Translations under genes and position numbers: made by a program | Notes under the pieces: model-generated | Told to the model about the DNA's origin: nothing | What the model saw: the letters and a program-made list of their open reading frames with translations, nothing else | Database searches by the model: none | Shown: piece by piece, positions 36,267 to 44,400 of the stretch | How the letters are laid out: the number at the start of each line of letters is the position of its first letter | Position numbering within the stretch: the first letter of the stretch is position 1 | Origin: a virus | Virus record (IMG/VR): IMGVR_UViG_3300003690_000024 | Span: 31,397 to 95,396 of that record | Length of the DNA: 64,000 nucleotides | Direction: 5' to 3' (one strand)

Positions 36267-36902
36267 ATGGCACAAAATAATACACCCAGCTCATTTAAAG
36301 CACTTACAGCCAACGACGCGGTTTTAACACGAAATTTATTGCATGAAGCAATTCCAATAACGGGCTCGATACTCTCCGGCACCTACTCAGATGAAAATAT
36401 TAAGACGTATAGTCATGGTATGTTTGAATCAGTTTATGATTATCCCTATTTAAGTTCTTCTGCCAATCACATTTTGGATCTCACATGTGGATATAGCGCA
36501 ACATCTGGCTTGTCGGGCTCTACCAATAACCAGAACTCAAAGAAAATCAATATTTATAATCAGATGTCCCAAGTTCTGGTGGGCTTCGACGCGAATTCTG
36601 CTATCCGGCAGTTTGATCAAGATGGCGATCTTTCTACGGGTACAAAAGATCGTCAGTCCTTTTTTATCAATTTTGCTCGCCTTTTGAGTAAGGATGAGAT
36701 TAAAAAAGGAAGTTTTACGCTCCAGTTGGGCTGCCAAGAAGCATACACTACTCCGTTCGCAAAGATGGTAATCATTACAGACTATAGCGGTACCGACGGA
36801 TATAAAGTCACCTCGCCGGCTGGGTGTCGCGTGTGGCCTGATTTATTATCAGGCTGGCATTGCAGTGATTACGTCTTCAATTTTCTTAGGAACAGCATCT
36901 AA
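36267..36902 (+). CDS. Virion structural protein, N-terminal part of a frameshifted gene
   Basis: A 211-codon ORF whose last residues (VWPDLLSGWHCSDYVFNFLR) look like out-of-frame translation. In the +1 frame the same DNA reads LIYYQAGIAVITSSIFLGT and runs on into the next ORF. The best join is after TSPAG (about 36812-36830): dropping one G from GGG gives SPAGVACGLIYYQAG. The correct N-terminal part (residues about 1-180) is Ser/Asn-rich beta structure preceded by AAGGAATAATC before ATG. See the next entry for the C-terminal part. Whether the break is recoding, mutation or an assembly error cannot be told here. Confidence 0.7.
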   Translation: MAQNNTPSSFKALTANDAVLTRNLLHEAIPITGSILSGTYSDENIKTYSHGMFESVYDYPYLSSSANHILDLTCGYSATSGLSGSTNNQNSKKINIYNQMSQVLVGFDANSAIRQFDQDGDLSTGTKDRQSFFINFARLLSKDEIKKGSFTLQLGCQEAYTTPFAKMVIITDYSGTDGYKVTSPAGCRVWPDLLSGWHCSDYVFNFLRNSI

Positions 36903-37293
36903 TGGTGGCCTTTTGGCGGTATCGTCTTTGTTTAATCCCACATTAAACTCCAATGTCACTGCAAGTCTGACGGCCTCGACAATTACGGTAAATAGTGATA
37001 AGTTCCGCCACAGAATATATAACCTCTCTTTCAACAACACAACAGAGTTGAACTCTTCGGTATATTTCTGCCGCGCACACAACACCGACTTCAATTATTC
37101 GGCAAATCCTACTTATTTGAGTAGCAGCAAAATGGTGGTCAAAAACAATTCGCAGGACGCGCCAGTCTCCTTTGTTACGACAATCGGGTTGTATTCCCCA
37201 GATAATGAGTTACTTGCTGTAGCAAAATTATCGGAACCTCTTAAGAAAGACCCAACCACGGAGTTCACTCTTAGAGTAAGGTTGGACTACTAG
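36865..37293 (+). CDS. C-terminal part of the frameshifted virion protein
   Basis: The only start available is GTG 36865 without a ribosome site, inside the upstream ORF, so this is better read as the continuation of the gene starting at 36267 after a +1 shift; the frame is open further upstream. The C-terminus (TTIGLYSPDNELLAVAKLSE, ending RVRLDY) is similar to the end of the next gene (KVGIYDKDRNLIGIAKMATP, ending KIKLDL). This shows the two are paralogous virion proteins and that this fragment is a genuine domain under selection. Joined product length is about 340 residues. Confidence 0.65.
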   Translation: MITSSIFLGTASNGGLLAVSSLFNPTLNSNVTASLTASTITVNSDKFRHRIYNLSFNNTTELNSSVYFCRAHNTDFNYSANPTYLSSSKMVVKNNSQDAPVSFVTTIGLYSPDNELLAVAKLSEPLKKDPTTEFTLRVRLDY

Positions 37294-37311
37294 TGTTGCC
37301 ATGGATACGGT

Positions 37312-38553
37312 ATGCCTTACTACAAATTCAATAGTAATGATGTATACATCAATACATTAAAAACCAATCCAAGTCTTAAGTTTGTAGTTTACAGCGGCTC
37401 CTCTTTTTATAATAACGCACCAAACATTTCTGGTGCTTTTGCTGATCCAGTTCGCTTGACTGATTCTGGCCACATTTCGTTGTATGAACTAAACATTGAC
37501 CGTCAAAGTGCCAACACGGGACGTACCATTGGTCCCTCATCGTTACCAGATCAAACCATTAACGATAACGGGCTAATTTATTCTTGGGTCGTTAAGAACT
37601 CATCAAGAATTGGATTCCGCACCACATCTCAGCCTGCTTTTAGTTCCAATAATTTCGGTGATGTGATGTCAAGTTCTTATCCGTATACTTCTAGTATTTC
37701 TAAAGAGTATTATACTACCACTACTCCTCGCAGCGCTTCATCTAATGTTTCTCATCTTTTAGCTTTAAAGAATACTATCAACTACTATCGTTATAAAGAC
37801 CCCAATTTTACATATGGAGCCTATGGCCCTGTGACGAGAAGTCTTGACTCAGTGGAGGTTGGTTTGATTTCGATACCCACTATTTTTTATGGATCTACGA
37901 TTCAAAAGGGAACCATAGATTTAAACTATTATATAACAGGAACTCTCTGCGCCCGGGCCAAAGATTCTAATCAAGACGGGCTATTGTATGAAACATATAA
38001 TACAAACGGAACGGAGACGGGGAGTCTAATTGGGTTTGCCCTCTACGATGAAGGCTTTATCGTTTTAACGGCCTCTTATAATTTATCGGACCGCGTGGAC
38101 TATTATACCACGGCCGTAACCACAGATCCCGCGACTGAAAATCCTAAATGGGTGTACTTTGCTCAGTCGATATCTGGCGCAGTAACCGCACCTAGTTCGT
38201 CTTTTATTCTGGCTATGAGCGGAACAAACAAAATTCAAACCATGACAATGTTTGCTACGGCTCCAAAGGGAGAACTTAATCAATCAAGCAATCCAACTTT
38301 TGCACAGTATCTCACCTCCTCGACAGCTATGACAAGCTCAAAGCAATATACACAAACTTCGAAGCGACTTGTTAAAAATATAGTGAGTTCATCTTATCAC
38401 CACCCCACAGCCTCGTTTGAGAAGACTACTTATATTTCTAAGGTAGGGATTTACGACAAAGATAGGAACCTTATTGGGATCGCTAAAATGGCCACACCGA
38501 TTCGTAAAACGGTTGAGAGAGATTTTACCTTTAAAATTAAGCTCGATCTTTGA
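37312..38553 (+). CDS. Virion structural protein, paralogue of the frameshifted neighbour
   Basis: A 413-residue protein starting MPYYKFNSNDVYINTLKTNP. It is beta-rich and Ser/Thr/Tyr-rich. Its last 45 residues resemble the end of the preceding broken gene (GIYDKDRNLIGIAKM versus GLYSPDNELLAVAKL, both ending in a KxKLDL-type strand), so the two share a C-terminal module probably used for assembly into the same structure. The middle part also keeps a GLLYETYN and GFALYDEGFIVLTASYN stretch comparable to LIYYQAGIAVITSS in the neighbour. It closes the tail operon. Its role in the virion is unknown. Confidence 0.6.
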   Translation: MPYYKFNSNDVYINTLKTNPSLKFVVYSGSSFYNNAPNISGAFADPVRLTDSGHISLYELNIDRQSANTGRTIGPSSLPDQTINDNGLIYSWVVKNSSRIGFRTTSQPAFSSNNFGDVMSSSYPYTSSISKEYYTTTTPRSASSNVSHLLALKNTINYYRYKDPNFTYGAYGPVTRSLDSVEVGLISIPTIFYGSTIQKGTIDLNYYITGTLCARAKDSNQDGLLYETYNTNGTETGSLIGFALYDEGFIVLTASYNLSDRVDYYTTAVTTDPATENPKWVYFAQSISGAVTAPSSSFILAMSGTNKIQTMTMFATAPKGELNQSSNPTFAQYLTSSTAMTSSKQYTQTSKRLVKNIVSSSYHHPTASFEKTTYISKVGIYDKDRNLIGIAKMATPIRKTVERDFTFKIKLDL

Positions 38554-38565
38554 TAAAATAGCAGA

Positions 38566-39099
38566 ATGATCTTAGGGCTCGATATCTCCACCAGTATAAC
38601 TGGTTATACCATATTAGATTATGAAGGCAATATTCTTATCTGTGATCATATTGATTTACGCAAAGAAAAGAACTTCTTTTTGAAGGGCGCCCAAATTGAG
38701 GAGACATTGAATAAAATTAGGTCTCTATATTTTATAGAACAAGTGTATATTGAGCAGTCACTTCAATCATTTCGTTCAGGATTCTCGTCAGCACAAACGC
38801 TTTCGCTATTATCAAAAATTAATGGTATTGTATCGTGGATATGTTATAATATCTTTGGAAGCGAGCCTCAATATCTAGGCGCCTCTTCGGCTCGTAAATT
38901 ATGCGGCATTAAAGTTCCTAAGGGACAAAAGGCAAAAGCGGTCTCAATGCAGTTTGTTATTGACAACGTGGCTAGCTTTAATGTACAATATACGAAACAT
39001 GGTAATCCAAAGCCCGGTTATACTGATCGGTCGGATAGTTATGTTATCGCACGGGCCGGCTGGATAAATGAAAGACAAAAAACTCAAAATATTGACTAA
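38566..39099 (+). CDS. RuvC-like Holliday junction resolvase
   Basis: A 177-residue RNase H-fold nuclease. Catalytic acidic residues visible are Asp6 in MILGLDISTS, Glu63 in VYIEQSL and Asp154/Asp157 in YTDRSDSYVIARA, in the order and spacing of RuvC/Ydc2-type resolvases. GASSARKLCGIKVPKGQKAK is the helix-loop typical of the family. It would cut branched DNA during recombination-dependent replication and before packaging. It overlaps the primase gene by 32 bases, so the two are co-expressed. No strong ribosome site is seen before ATG 38566. Confidence 0.78.
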   Translation: MILGLDISTSITGYTILDYEGNILICDHIDLRKEKNFFLKGAQIEETLNKIRSLYFIEQVYIEQSLQSFRSGFSSAQTLSLLSKINGIVSWICYNIFGSEPQYLGASSARKLCGIKVPKGQKAKAVSMQFVIDNVASFNVQYTKHGNPKPGYTDRSDSYVIARAGWINERQKTQNID

Positions 39100-40003
39100 C
39101 ATATTGGGTTCCGCTTATCGGACTAATAATGAGTTTCTTTTCAAGTGCCCCTACTGCGATCATCACAAGCGTAAATTCTCAGTAAACCTCGATAAAGGTT
39201 ACTATAAGTGTTGGGTCTGTGATACGCGCGGTAAGAACTTGTATCGCGTTGTCCGCCGCTTTGGCACAAACTATGATAAAGCACAGTGGCGAGAGATTAC
39301 ATCGGAGATTGATTTCGATAGGCTCGAAGATTTGTTTGCCGAAAAAGTAGAAGAAAAACAAATACTTGAGATGCCTGAGGGGTTTGTATCCTTAGCAAAC
39401 AAGGAGGTGCCTCCGACTGGCTTTGCCGCGAGAAACTATCTCAGAAAGAGAGGCATTAGCAAGCAAGATATTGTTTGGTGGAAGATGGGCTATTGCAGCG
39501 GAGGGGAGTATGAGGGTAGAATTATTATTCCGTCATTTGATGAGGAGGGTGATTTGAACTATTTCGTTTCTCGATCTTATGACAAGGCATTCTATCCAAA
39601 ATATAAAAATCCTCCTGCAAGCAAGAACCTTATATTTAACGACCTATTTGTGGATTGGAGTTCGAATATTATTCTGGTCGAAGGCATATTTGATGCGATT
39701 ATTGCTGGCCGGAATGCGGTTCCTATCCTCGGCTCTACTTTAAATCAGCACTCAGTTTTGCTGCGTAAGATTATCAAAGAAGATGCTGGCGTTTATATTG
39801 CGCTTGACCCCGACGCCAAGAAGAAAGAGTTGGAGATTATTAAGACTTTGTTAGATTTTGATATTGAAGTATGGAAGGTTGATATTGGGGATAACGAGGA
39901 TGTTGGGGCAATGAATAAGGAACAATTCCAGAAATGCCTTGAAAATGCGACCCTTATAACTTCAGACAACTATTTATTGTTGACGCTTGTAATGTCAGTG
40001 TAG
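39068..40003 (+). CDS. DnaG-type DNA primase (zinc ribbon plus TOPRIM)
   Basis: A 311-residue primase. A four-Cys zinc ribbon (Cys27, Cys30, Cys48, Cys51, in FKCPYCDHH and KCWVCDTRG) binds template DNA. A TOPRIM catalytic core follows: Glu205 in ILVEGIFDAI and Asp247/Asp249 in IALDPDA. This is shorter than bacterial DnaG and has no helicase-binding C-terminal domain, as in T4 gp61-like phage primases. ATG 39068 lies within the resolvase gene. It would lay RNA primers for the phage replisome; polymerase and helicase genes are not in this window. Confidence 0.82.
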   Translation: MKDKKLKILTNILGSAYRTNNEFLFKCPYCDHHKRKFSVNLDKGYYKCWVCDTRGKNLYRVVRRFGTNYDKAQWREITSEIDFDRLEDLFAEKVEEKQILEMPEGFVSLANKEVPPTGFAARNYLRKRGISKQDIVWWKMGYCSGGEYEGRIIIPSFDEEGDLNYFVSRSYDKAFYPKYKNPPASKNLIFNDLFVDWSSNIILVEGIFDAIIAGRNAVPILGSTLNQHSVLLRKIIKEDAGVYIALDPDAKKKELEIIKTLLDFDIEVWKVDIGDNEDVGAMNKEQFQKCLENATLITSDNYLLLTLVMSV

Positions 40004-40010
40004 AAAACCT

Positions 40011-40199
40011 ATGAAAATCTCAAAAGCCAGAATACAACAAATCATTAAAGAGGAACTCTTTTATCGAGAGTTTTATCATAAGGGACACCAACTTGTAGAA
40101 GATAAAATAGGAGATAAAATTAAGAAATTAAAGGATGAGGGCAAGCCGCACAAGCATGCCGTGGCAATTGCTTTGGATATGGAAAGGGACAAAAAATAG
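40011..40199 (+). CDS. Leader-tagged small protein 1 (DUF6496-like module)
   Basis: A 62-codon ORF beginning with MKISKARIQQIIKEEL, the first of four leader-tagged proteins in a row. The second half, KIKKLKDEGKPHKHAVAIAL, resembles the short DUF6496-type motif known from phages. The stop TAG at 40197 comes straight after AAAAAA (40191-40196). In the -1 frame coding continues for 65 more residues to 40393, so the ORF is likely truncated by a shift at this A run. No enzyme function is suggested. It lies 8 bases after the primase stop. Confidence 0.6.
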   Translation: MKISKARIQQIIKEELFYREFYHKGHQLVEDKIGDKIKKLKDEGKPHKHAVAIALDMERDKK

Positions 40200-40393
40200 A
40201 GGAAGCTACTCCTGAACAAGTAAAGGCCGACTTAGAGCGTCCTGCAGGAGTCTCTAGAGCAGAGCACGAGATCGCCGAGCCACTTAAGAAATTAAAACAG
40301 GCATCTATTTCTTTATCTCCAAAGCAACTTAAGATATTGCGTCATCAACTTGATAGTCTTCTCCAGCAACTGGAGGAGAAGCCTCTCAGCTAA
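40196..40393 (+). CDS. -1 frame continuation of leader-tagged protein 1
   Basis: This stretch has no start codon of its own, but its reading frame (IEEATPEQVKADLERP to QQLEEKPLS) is open, helical and compositionally like its neighbours. It joins perfectly to the upstream ORF if the ribosome slips back one base on the A6 run, or if the true sequence has seven A residues: DKK-IEEATPE. The joined protein would be 127 residues. It explains the only sizeable gap between start-bearing ORFs in the window (40200-40406). Confidence 0.55.
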   Translation: MEEATPEQVKADLERPAGVSRAEHEIAEPLKKLKQASISLSPKQLKILRHQLDSLLQQLEEKPLS

Positions 40394-40406
40394 TAAGGAA
40401 GATAGA

Positions 40407-40727
40407 ATGAAAATTACCAAACAAAGACTAAAAGAGATTATCAAGGAAGAGCTTAGTGAGGCCACTGAAGTGCCCATCAGCGCCGACCTCTTCCGGCGCC
40501 CCCATGACCCGGAGCCTCGACCAGACGAAGCGGCGGACGTCTGGCGGTCTCTCCAAGACATGATACTCGAAATAGATGGTTTACGAAAAGTTATTGAAGG
40601 CATCTCTATGGAGCATGGAGCGTTTGTTCACGTGAACACTTACGCAAAGAAAGCCCATGGAGCAATTGCTCAGCTTAGCGACAAAGTACAGGATGCAATT
40701 CTTGAACGAGATCGGTGGAACAAATAA
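40407..40727 (+). CDS. Leader-tagged small protein 2
   Basis: A 106-residue protein starting MKITKQRLKEIIKEELSEAT. I chose ATG 40407 over the in-frame upstream start at 40350 because the leader begins there and AAGGAAG (40395-40401) supplies a ribosome site. After the leader comes a Pro/Arg/Asp-rich stretch, then two helices (VWRSLQDMILEIDGLRKVIE; HGAIAQLSDKVQDAILERD). The leader holds I-K-E and L-S-E followed by Ala, both fitting the [I/L]-x-E rule of T4-type prohead proteases. The body is unlike the other tagged proteins. Function is unknown. Confidence 0.65.
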   Translation: MKITKQRLKEIIKEELSEATEVPISADLFRRPHDPEPRPDEAADVWRSLQDMILEIDGLRKVIEGISMEHGAFVHVNTYAKKAHGAIAQLSDKVQDAILERDRWNK

Positions 40728-40915
40728 TGAAAATCACCAAACAAAGACTAAGAGAGATAATTCGCGAAGAGCTAGTAAAAGAAGAAATTCCTGATCGTGA
40801 ACAAAGTGCCTTCGTAGATTTTGTTCATGATAACCGACTGAGCAAAGAAGACCTAAGGGCAATCCAAACCCAGATCGCGCTGCTGCTCGATGATCCTTCG
40901 GTCCCAGATACCTAA
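40727..40915 (+). CDS. Leader-tagged small protein 3
   Basis: A 62-residue protein starting MKITKQRLREIIREELVKEE. ATG 40727 overlaps the preceding TAA as TAATG, which decides the start over in-frame ATG 40715. The body, FVDFVHDNRLSKEDLRAIQ, is a short helical module ending in an acidic tail. Its first 32 coding bases match those of the next gene at 31 positions although the downstream halves are unrelated, so the leader was copied as DNA. Function is unknown. Confidence 0.62.
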   Translation: MKITKQRLREIIREELVKEEIPDREQSAFVDFVHDNRLSKEDLRAIQTQIALLLDDPSVPDT

Positions 40916-40949
40916 AAGATGCCTGACACATCTTACAAGAGGCAATAAA

Positions 40950-41387
40950 ATGAAAATCACCAAACAAAGGCTAAGAGAGATTATAAAAGAAGAGATTGAG
41001 TATGTTGGCGCAGAAATTGAAGATGTTCCCGAACCTCCCGAGCCCGCGCCGTCAAGCCCATCTGCCGAAGCTATGACTGTAACGAGGCCTTTTTTGGCTA
41101 TGACCGATGAATTTGCAGACTATTTGGCAGCTAACGAGATACCCTCAGAATATGATGCTATTAAGCAGCACCTACTAGATCTGGGACTCCCTCGAACTGC
41201 AGCCGGTATTTATGCTTTATATGGTATGGAAAGTCATGGGGGAATGGAAGAAAGCAAAGTAAGCAGCAAGCAATCTGAGGTTACCTATGCCAGGGAAAAA
41301 CGAGGCAAGAGCAAAAAGCCGGAGAAGAAAGCCTATAATAAGGCAGCCCGGGCTCAAGCAAAGAGGGACTTAAAGAAATCAAAATAA
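40950..41387 (+). CDS. Leader-tagged protein 4 with strongly basic C-terminus
   Basis: A 145-residue protein starting MKITKQRLREIIKEEIEYVG at ATG 40950, with AAGAGGCAA upstream; the in-frame upstream start at 40890 lies in the previous gene. A Pro-rich linker leads to a helical domain (DEFADYLAANEIPSEYDAIK; LLDLGLPRTAAGIYALYG). The last 40 residues are Lys/Arg-rich (KRGKSKKPEKKAYNKAARAQ), suggesting DNA binding. A nucleic-acid-binding tail behind a cleavable leader is the layout of T4-type internal head proteins, but that function is inferred. Confidence 0.65.
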   Translation: MKITKQRLREIIKEEIEYVGAEIEDVPEPPEPAPSSPSAEAMTVTRPFLAMTDEFADYLAANEIPSEYDAIKQHLLDLGLPRTAAGIYALYGMESHGGMEESKVSSKQSEVTYAREKRGKSKKPEKKAYNKAARAQAKRDLKKSK

Positions 41388-41390
41388 CCC

Positions 41391-41418
41391 TTGACATACT
41401 CTACCCTTGGTGTATACT
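41391..41418 (+). promoter_or_regulatory. sigma70-like promoter upstream of the Mre11-Rad50 gene
   Basis: TTGACA at 41391-41396 and TATACT at 41413-41418 are separated by 16 bases, close to the bacterial consensus. Transcription would start near 41425, about 25 bases before the TTG start of the recombination gene. Most other genes here lack such a site, so this gene may be expressed early by the unmodified host polymerase. Confidence 0.65.
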
Positions 41419-41433
41419 AGGGGTAGAGTTTTA
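41398..41433 (+). terminator. Hairpin with T-tract overlapping the promoter
   Basis: ACTCTACCC (41398-41406) pairs perfectly with GGGTAGAGT (41421-41429) around a 14-base loop that contains the -10 box. TTTT (41429-41432) and a further T run follow. It fits a weak intrinsic terminator for the leader-tagged gene block. As DNA, the same inverted repeat could be an operator over the -10. Confidence 0.5.
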
Positions 41434-41449
41434 GTTTAGGGACAACTGT

Positions 41450-44400
41450 TTGTACAAGATAGCACACATAGCAGACACACACATAAAAAATTTAAAGTTT
41501 CACTACGAGTATAAGATTGTTTTCGAGCAATTATATGAAACACTACGAAAAGAAAAAGTAGATTATATTGTACACTGCGGCGACATCGCCCACACCAAGA
41601 CCCAGCTTTCACCAGAATTCGTCGACCTCTGTTCCGATTTCTTCGCAAATCTGGCATCAATCGCCCCGACCTATATCATCCTAGGCAACCACGATGGCAA
41701 CTTGAAGAACAGTAGCCGCCAGGACGCTCTGACACCTATTGTAAAGGCTTTGAATTTGCCGGCCTTACATCTACTTAAGAACTCCGGAGAAGTCCTCATA
41801 GGCCCCGACATTGCCTTGAACGTGCTGTCGGTTTTCGATGAGGATAACTGGGTTACGCCGAGCGATGACAAGAATATCAACATTGCACTTTATCACGGCT
41901 CTGTATCCGGAGTTAAAACCGATACTGGCTGGGTGATGACGCACGGTGATCACGACGTGGGTATCTTTGGTGGGCACGACTATGCAATGCTAGGAGATAT
42001 CCATAAGACAAATCAGATTCTGGACGACGCTGGCCGCGTGAGATATTGTGGGTCAACAGTTCAGCAGAATCATGGCGAGACCAATGATAAGGGTTTCTTG
42101 ATTTGGAATATTAAAGACAAGGACACCTTTGAAGTAAACCATCATGTTCTGCTTAACCCAAAGCCCTTCAAGACCATCGAACTAACGCCAAAGGGACGAA
42201 TGCCGAAGGGCACAAAGGTTCCTGCTGGCGCACGATTACGTCTTATAAGTAACAACAATTTGCCTCTCGATATTATGCGTAAAGCGGTTGAAGTAGCCAA
42301 GCATCGATTTAAGCCAGAAAGCATTACGTTTCTCAACCGCGCCGCCGGAGAGCGAGGGACCGTTGAGATCGGCGCCGGTTTCAAAGTCGAGAATCTGAGA
42401 GATAAAGGAGTTCAGGAGAATCTTATTCGGGAGTATCTCACAGACTATGAACCTAGTGAGGAAATATTAGAGCGAGTATTTGAGCTAAATCGAAAGTATA
42501 ACTCACAGATTGAAGAGACCGAAGAGGTTGCTCGCAATATTAACTGGAATATTAATAAGTTTGAGTGGGATAATCTTTTTAACTATGGAGAAGACAATAG
42601 TGTTGATTTTACAAATTTAAACGGAATCGTCGGGATCTTTGGAAAGAATTATTCGGGAAAGTCTAGTATTATTGATGGTTTACTTTATACAATATTTAAT
42701 ACCACATCTAAGAATGAGCGTAAGAATTACAACATTATCAATCAAAACAAAAAAGAGTGCCGCGGCCGAGTCGAACTTCAAGTCGGCGAGAAGACATACA
42801 CAATCGAGAGGACCTCAGAGAAGTATATAAAGAAATTAAAAGGTGAGGTCACGAATGAGGCTCGCACAAATCTCGATTTTAGTGGGTTTGATCCGGCCGA
42901 CGGCGAGAAGAGAAGCCTTAATGGCACGACAAGGAATGAGACAGATGCACATATTCGAAAACGTTTTGGCACAGTTGAGGACTTTCTTCTTACCTCTATG
43001 TCGAGTCAGCTTGATAATTTATCGTTTATTAAGGAGGGCTCGACGCGAAGGAAGGAAATTTTAGCTAAGTTCTTGGATTTAGATATCTTTGAGAGAAAGT
43101 TTAAGTTAGCCCAGGAGGACTCTGGAGATCTAAAAGCTCTCCTCCGACGGGTGGGCGAGGCCGACTATGATAATGAGATTGCAATCGCAGAAGTTCAAAG
43201 AGATGAATCACAGAAAGAATTAGATAAAGAGGTCACCACTTGCGAGCAACTAAGGCAAGACTTGTCCCACGCTGAAGCGGAGTATTCCTCTTTGACTGAG
43301 CAAATTGATTCCATACCTGCAGAAAGATTGGATATTAAATTATTATTAGAAAATAAAGCATCTCTCGAAAAGAAGATAGAGCAAACCAATATTAATATTA
43401 TAGAGCTGAAAGAGGAGATTGATATCTATGATAAGAAACTTAAGGAGTATGATGACTTCCTCACAACGATCGACATCGAAGACCTTCTCCAACAGAAAAA
43501 AGAATATGATAATTTTAAACAAAAGTATGATGATACAGTAAACCGTGCTCGTCTTATGGACAATGAGTATAGGGTGATGAATAAAAAGATAGAGCTGCTC
43601 GATGAGGTACCGTGTGGCGATTCTTTTCCTATGTGCCAGTTTATAAGAGACGCACACCTTGCAGCTGTAGAATTACCTTCTCTAGAAGTTGAGATTATCG
43701 ACCAGATCGAAGACGCGAAAAACTATAAAACAAAGGTTGTATCGGTCGACTCAGGGGAAATGATTGAAATTATTGACAAGTATAATGATATCATTATTCA
43801 GAAGAATAATATTGAGATCGAAAAACGAGACAACAAAGTTTCTATTGAAAAGTTATATGCTAAAATTAAAACATATCGTAATGATCTGGTGTACACAGAT
43901 GCAAAAGTAGCTTTATATGAAGACAAAAAAGAGTTGATTCAAAATATTGAAAAACTTCTTGCTTCTCGCAACGGAGTACAACTTTTGATACAAGAGACAA
44001 AAGGAACAATTCAGGAATATGATGAACTGGTGAATCAGCACAATCGCCAAATAGGATCTCTTGAACAAAAGGTAGAGTCCCTTAAAGAAAAGAAGCAAGA
44101 ATTAAACAATATACGAAAGGAATATGCAGCTTATGATTTGTTTATGCATTGCACTCATTCTAATGGTATCGCCTATGATATTATCAAGAAACGCCTTCCC
44201 ATCATTAATAGTGAGGTGGCCAAAGTTCTTTCTAATATAGTAGAGTTTGATGTAGAGTTTCAGGAGGATGGGAGAAAACTTGATATTCTCATCAAACATC
44301 ATAGGCATGATCCCCGGCCAATTGAAATGGGGTCTGGTGCCGAAAAGACTGTGGCAGCGATGGCAATTCGTTTGGCTCTTCTTTCGGTATCATCGTTACC

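Larger units (their letters stand above)
40407..40997 (+). repeat. Three DNA copies of the leader-coding segment
   Basis: Copies begin at 40407, 40727 and 40950, each covering about 48 bases from the start codon. The second and third differ at one of their first 32 bases; the first differs at a few more positions. Similarity ends abruptly after codon 16 or 17, so only the leader is repeated. A fourth, more diverged copy begins at 40011. Confidence 0.75.

Noticed and set aside
36865-37293. Independent gene starting at GTG 36865
   Set aside because: There is no ribosome site and the frame is meaningful upstream of the GTG (LIYYQAGIAVIT), so it is better read as a frameshifted continuation.
40350-40950. 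Upstream in-frame starts for the leader-tagged genes (40350, 40715, 40890)
   Set aside because: The conserved leader begins at 40407, 40727 and 40950, with ribosome sites or TAATG overlaps; the extensions are just the ends of upstream genes.
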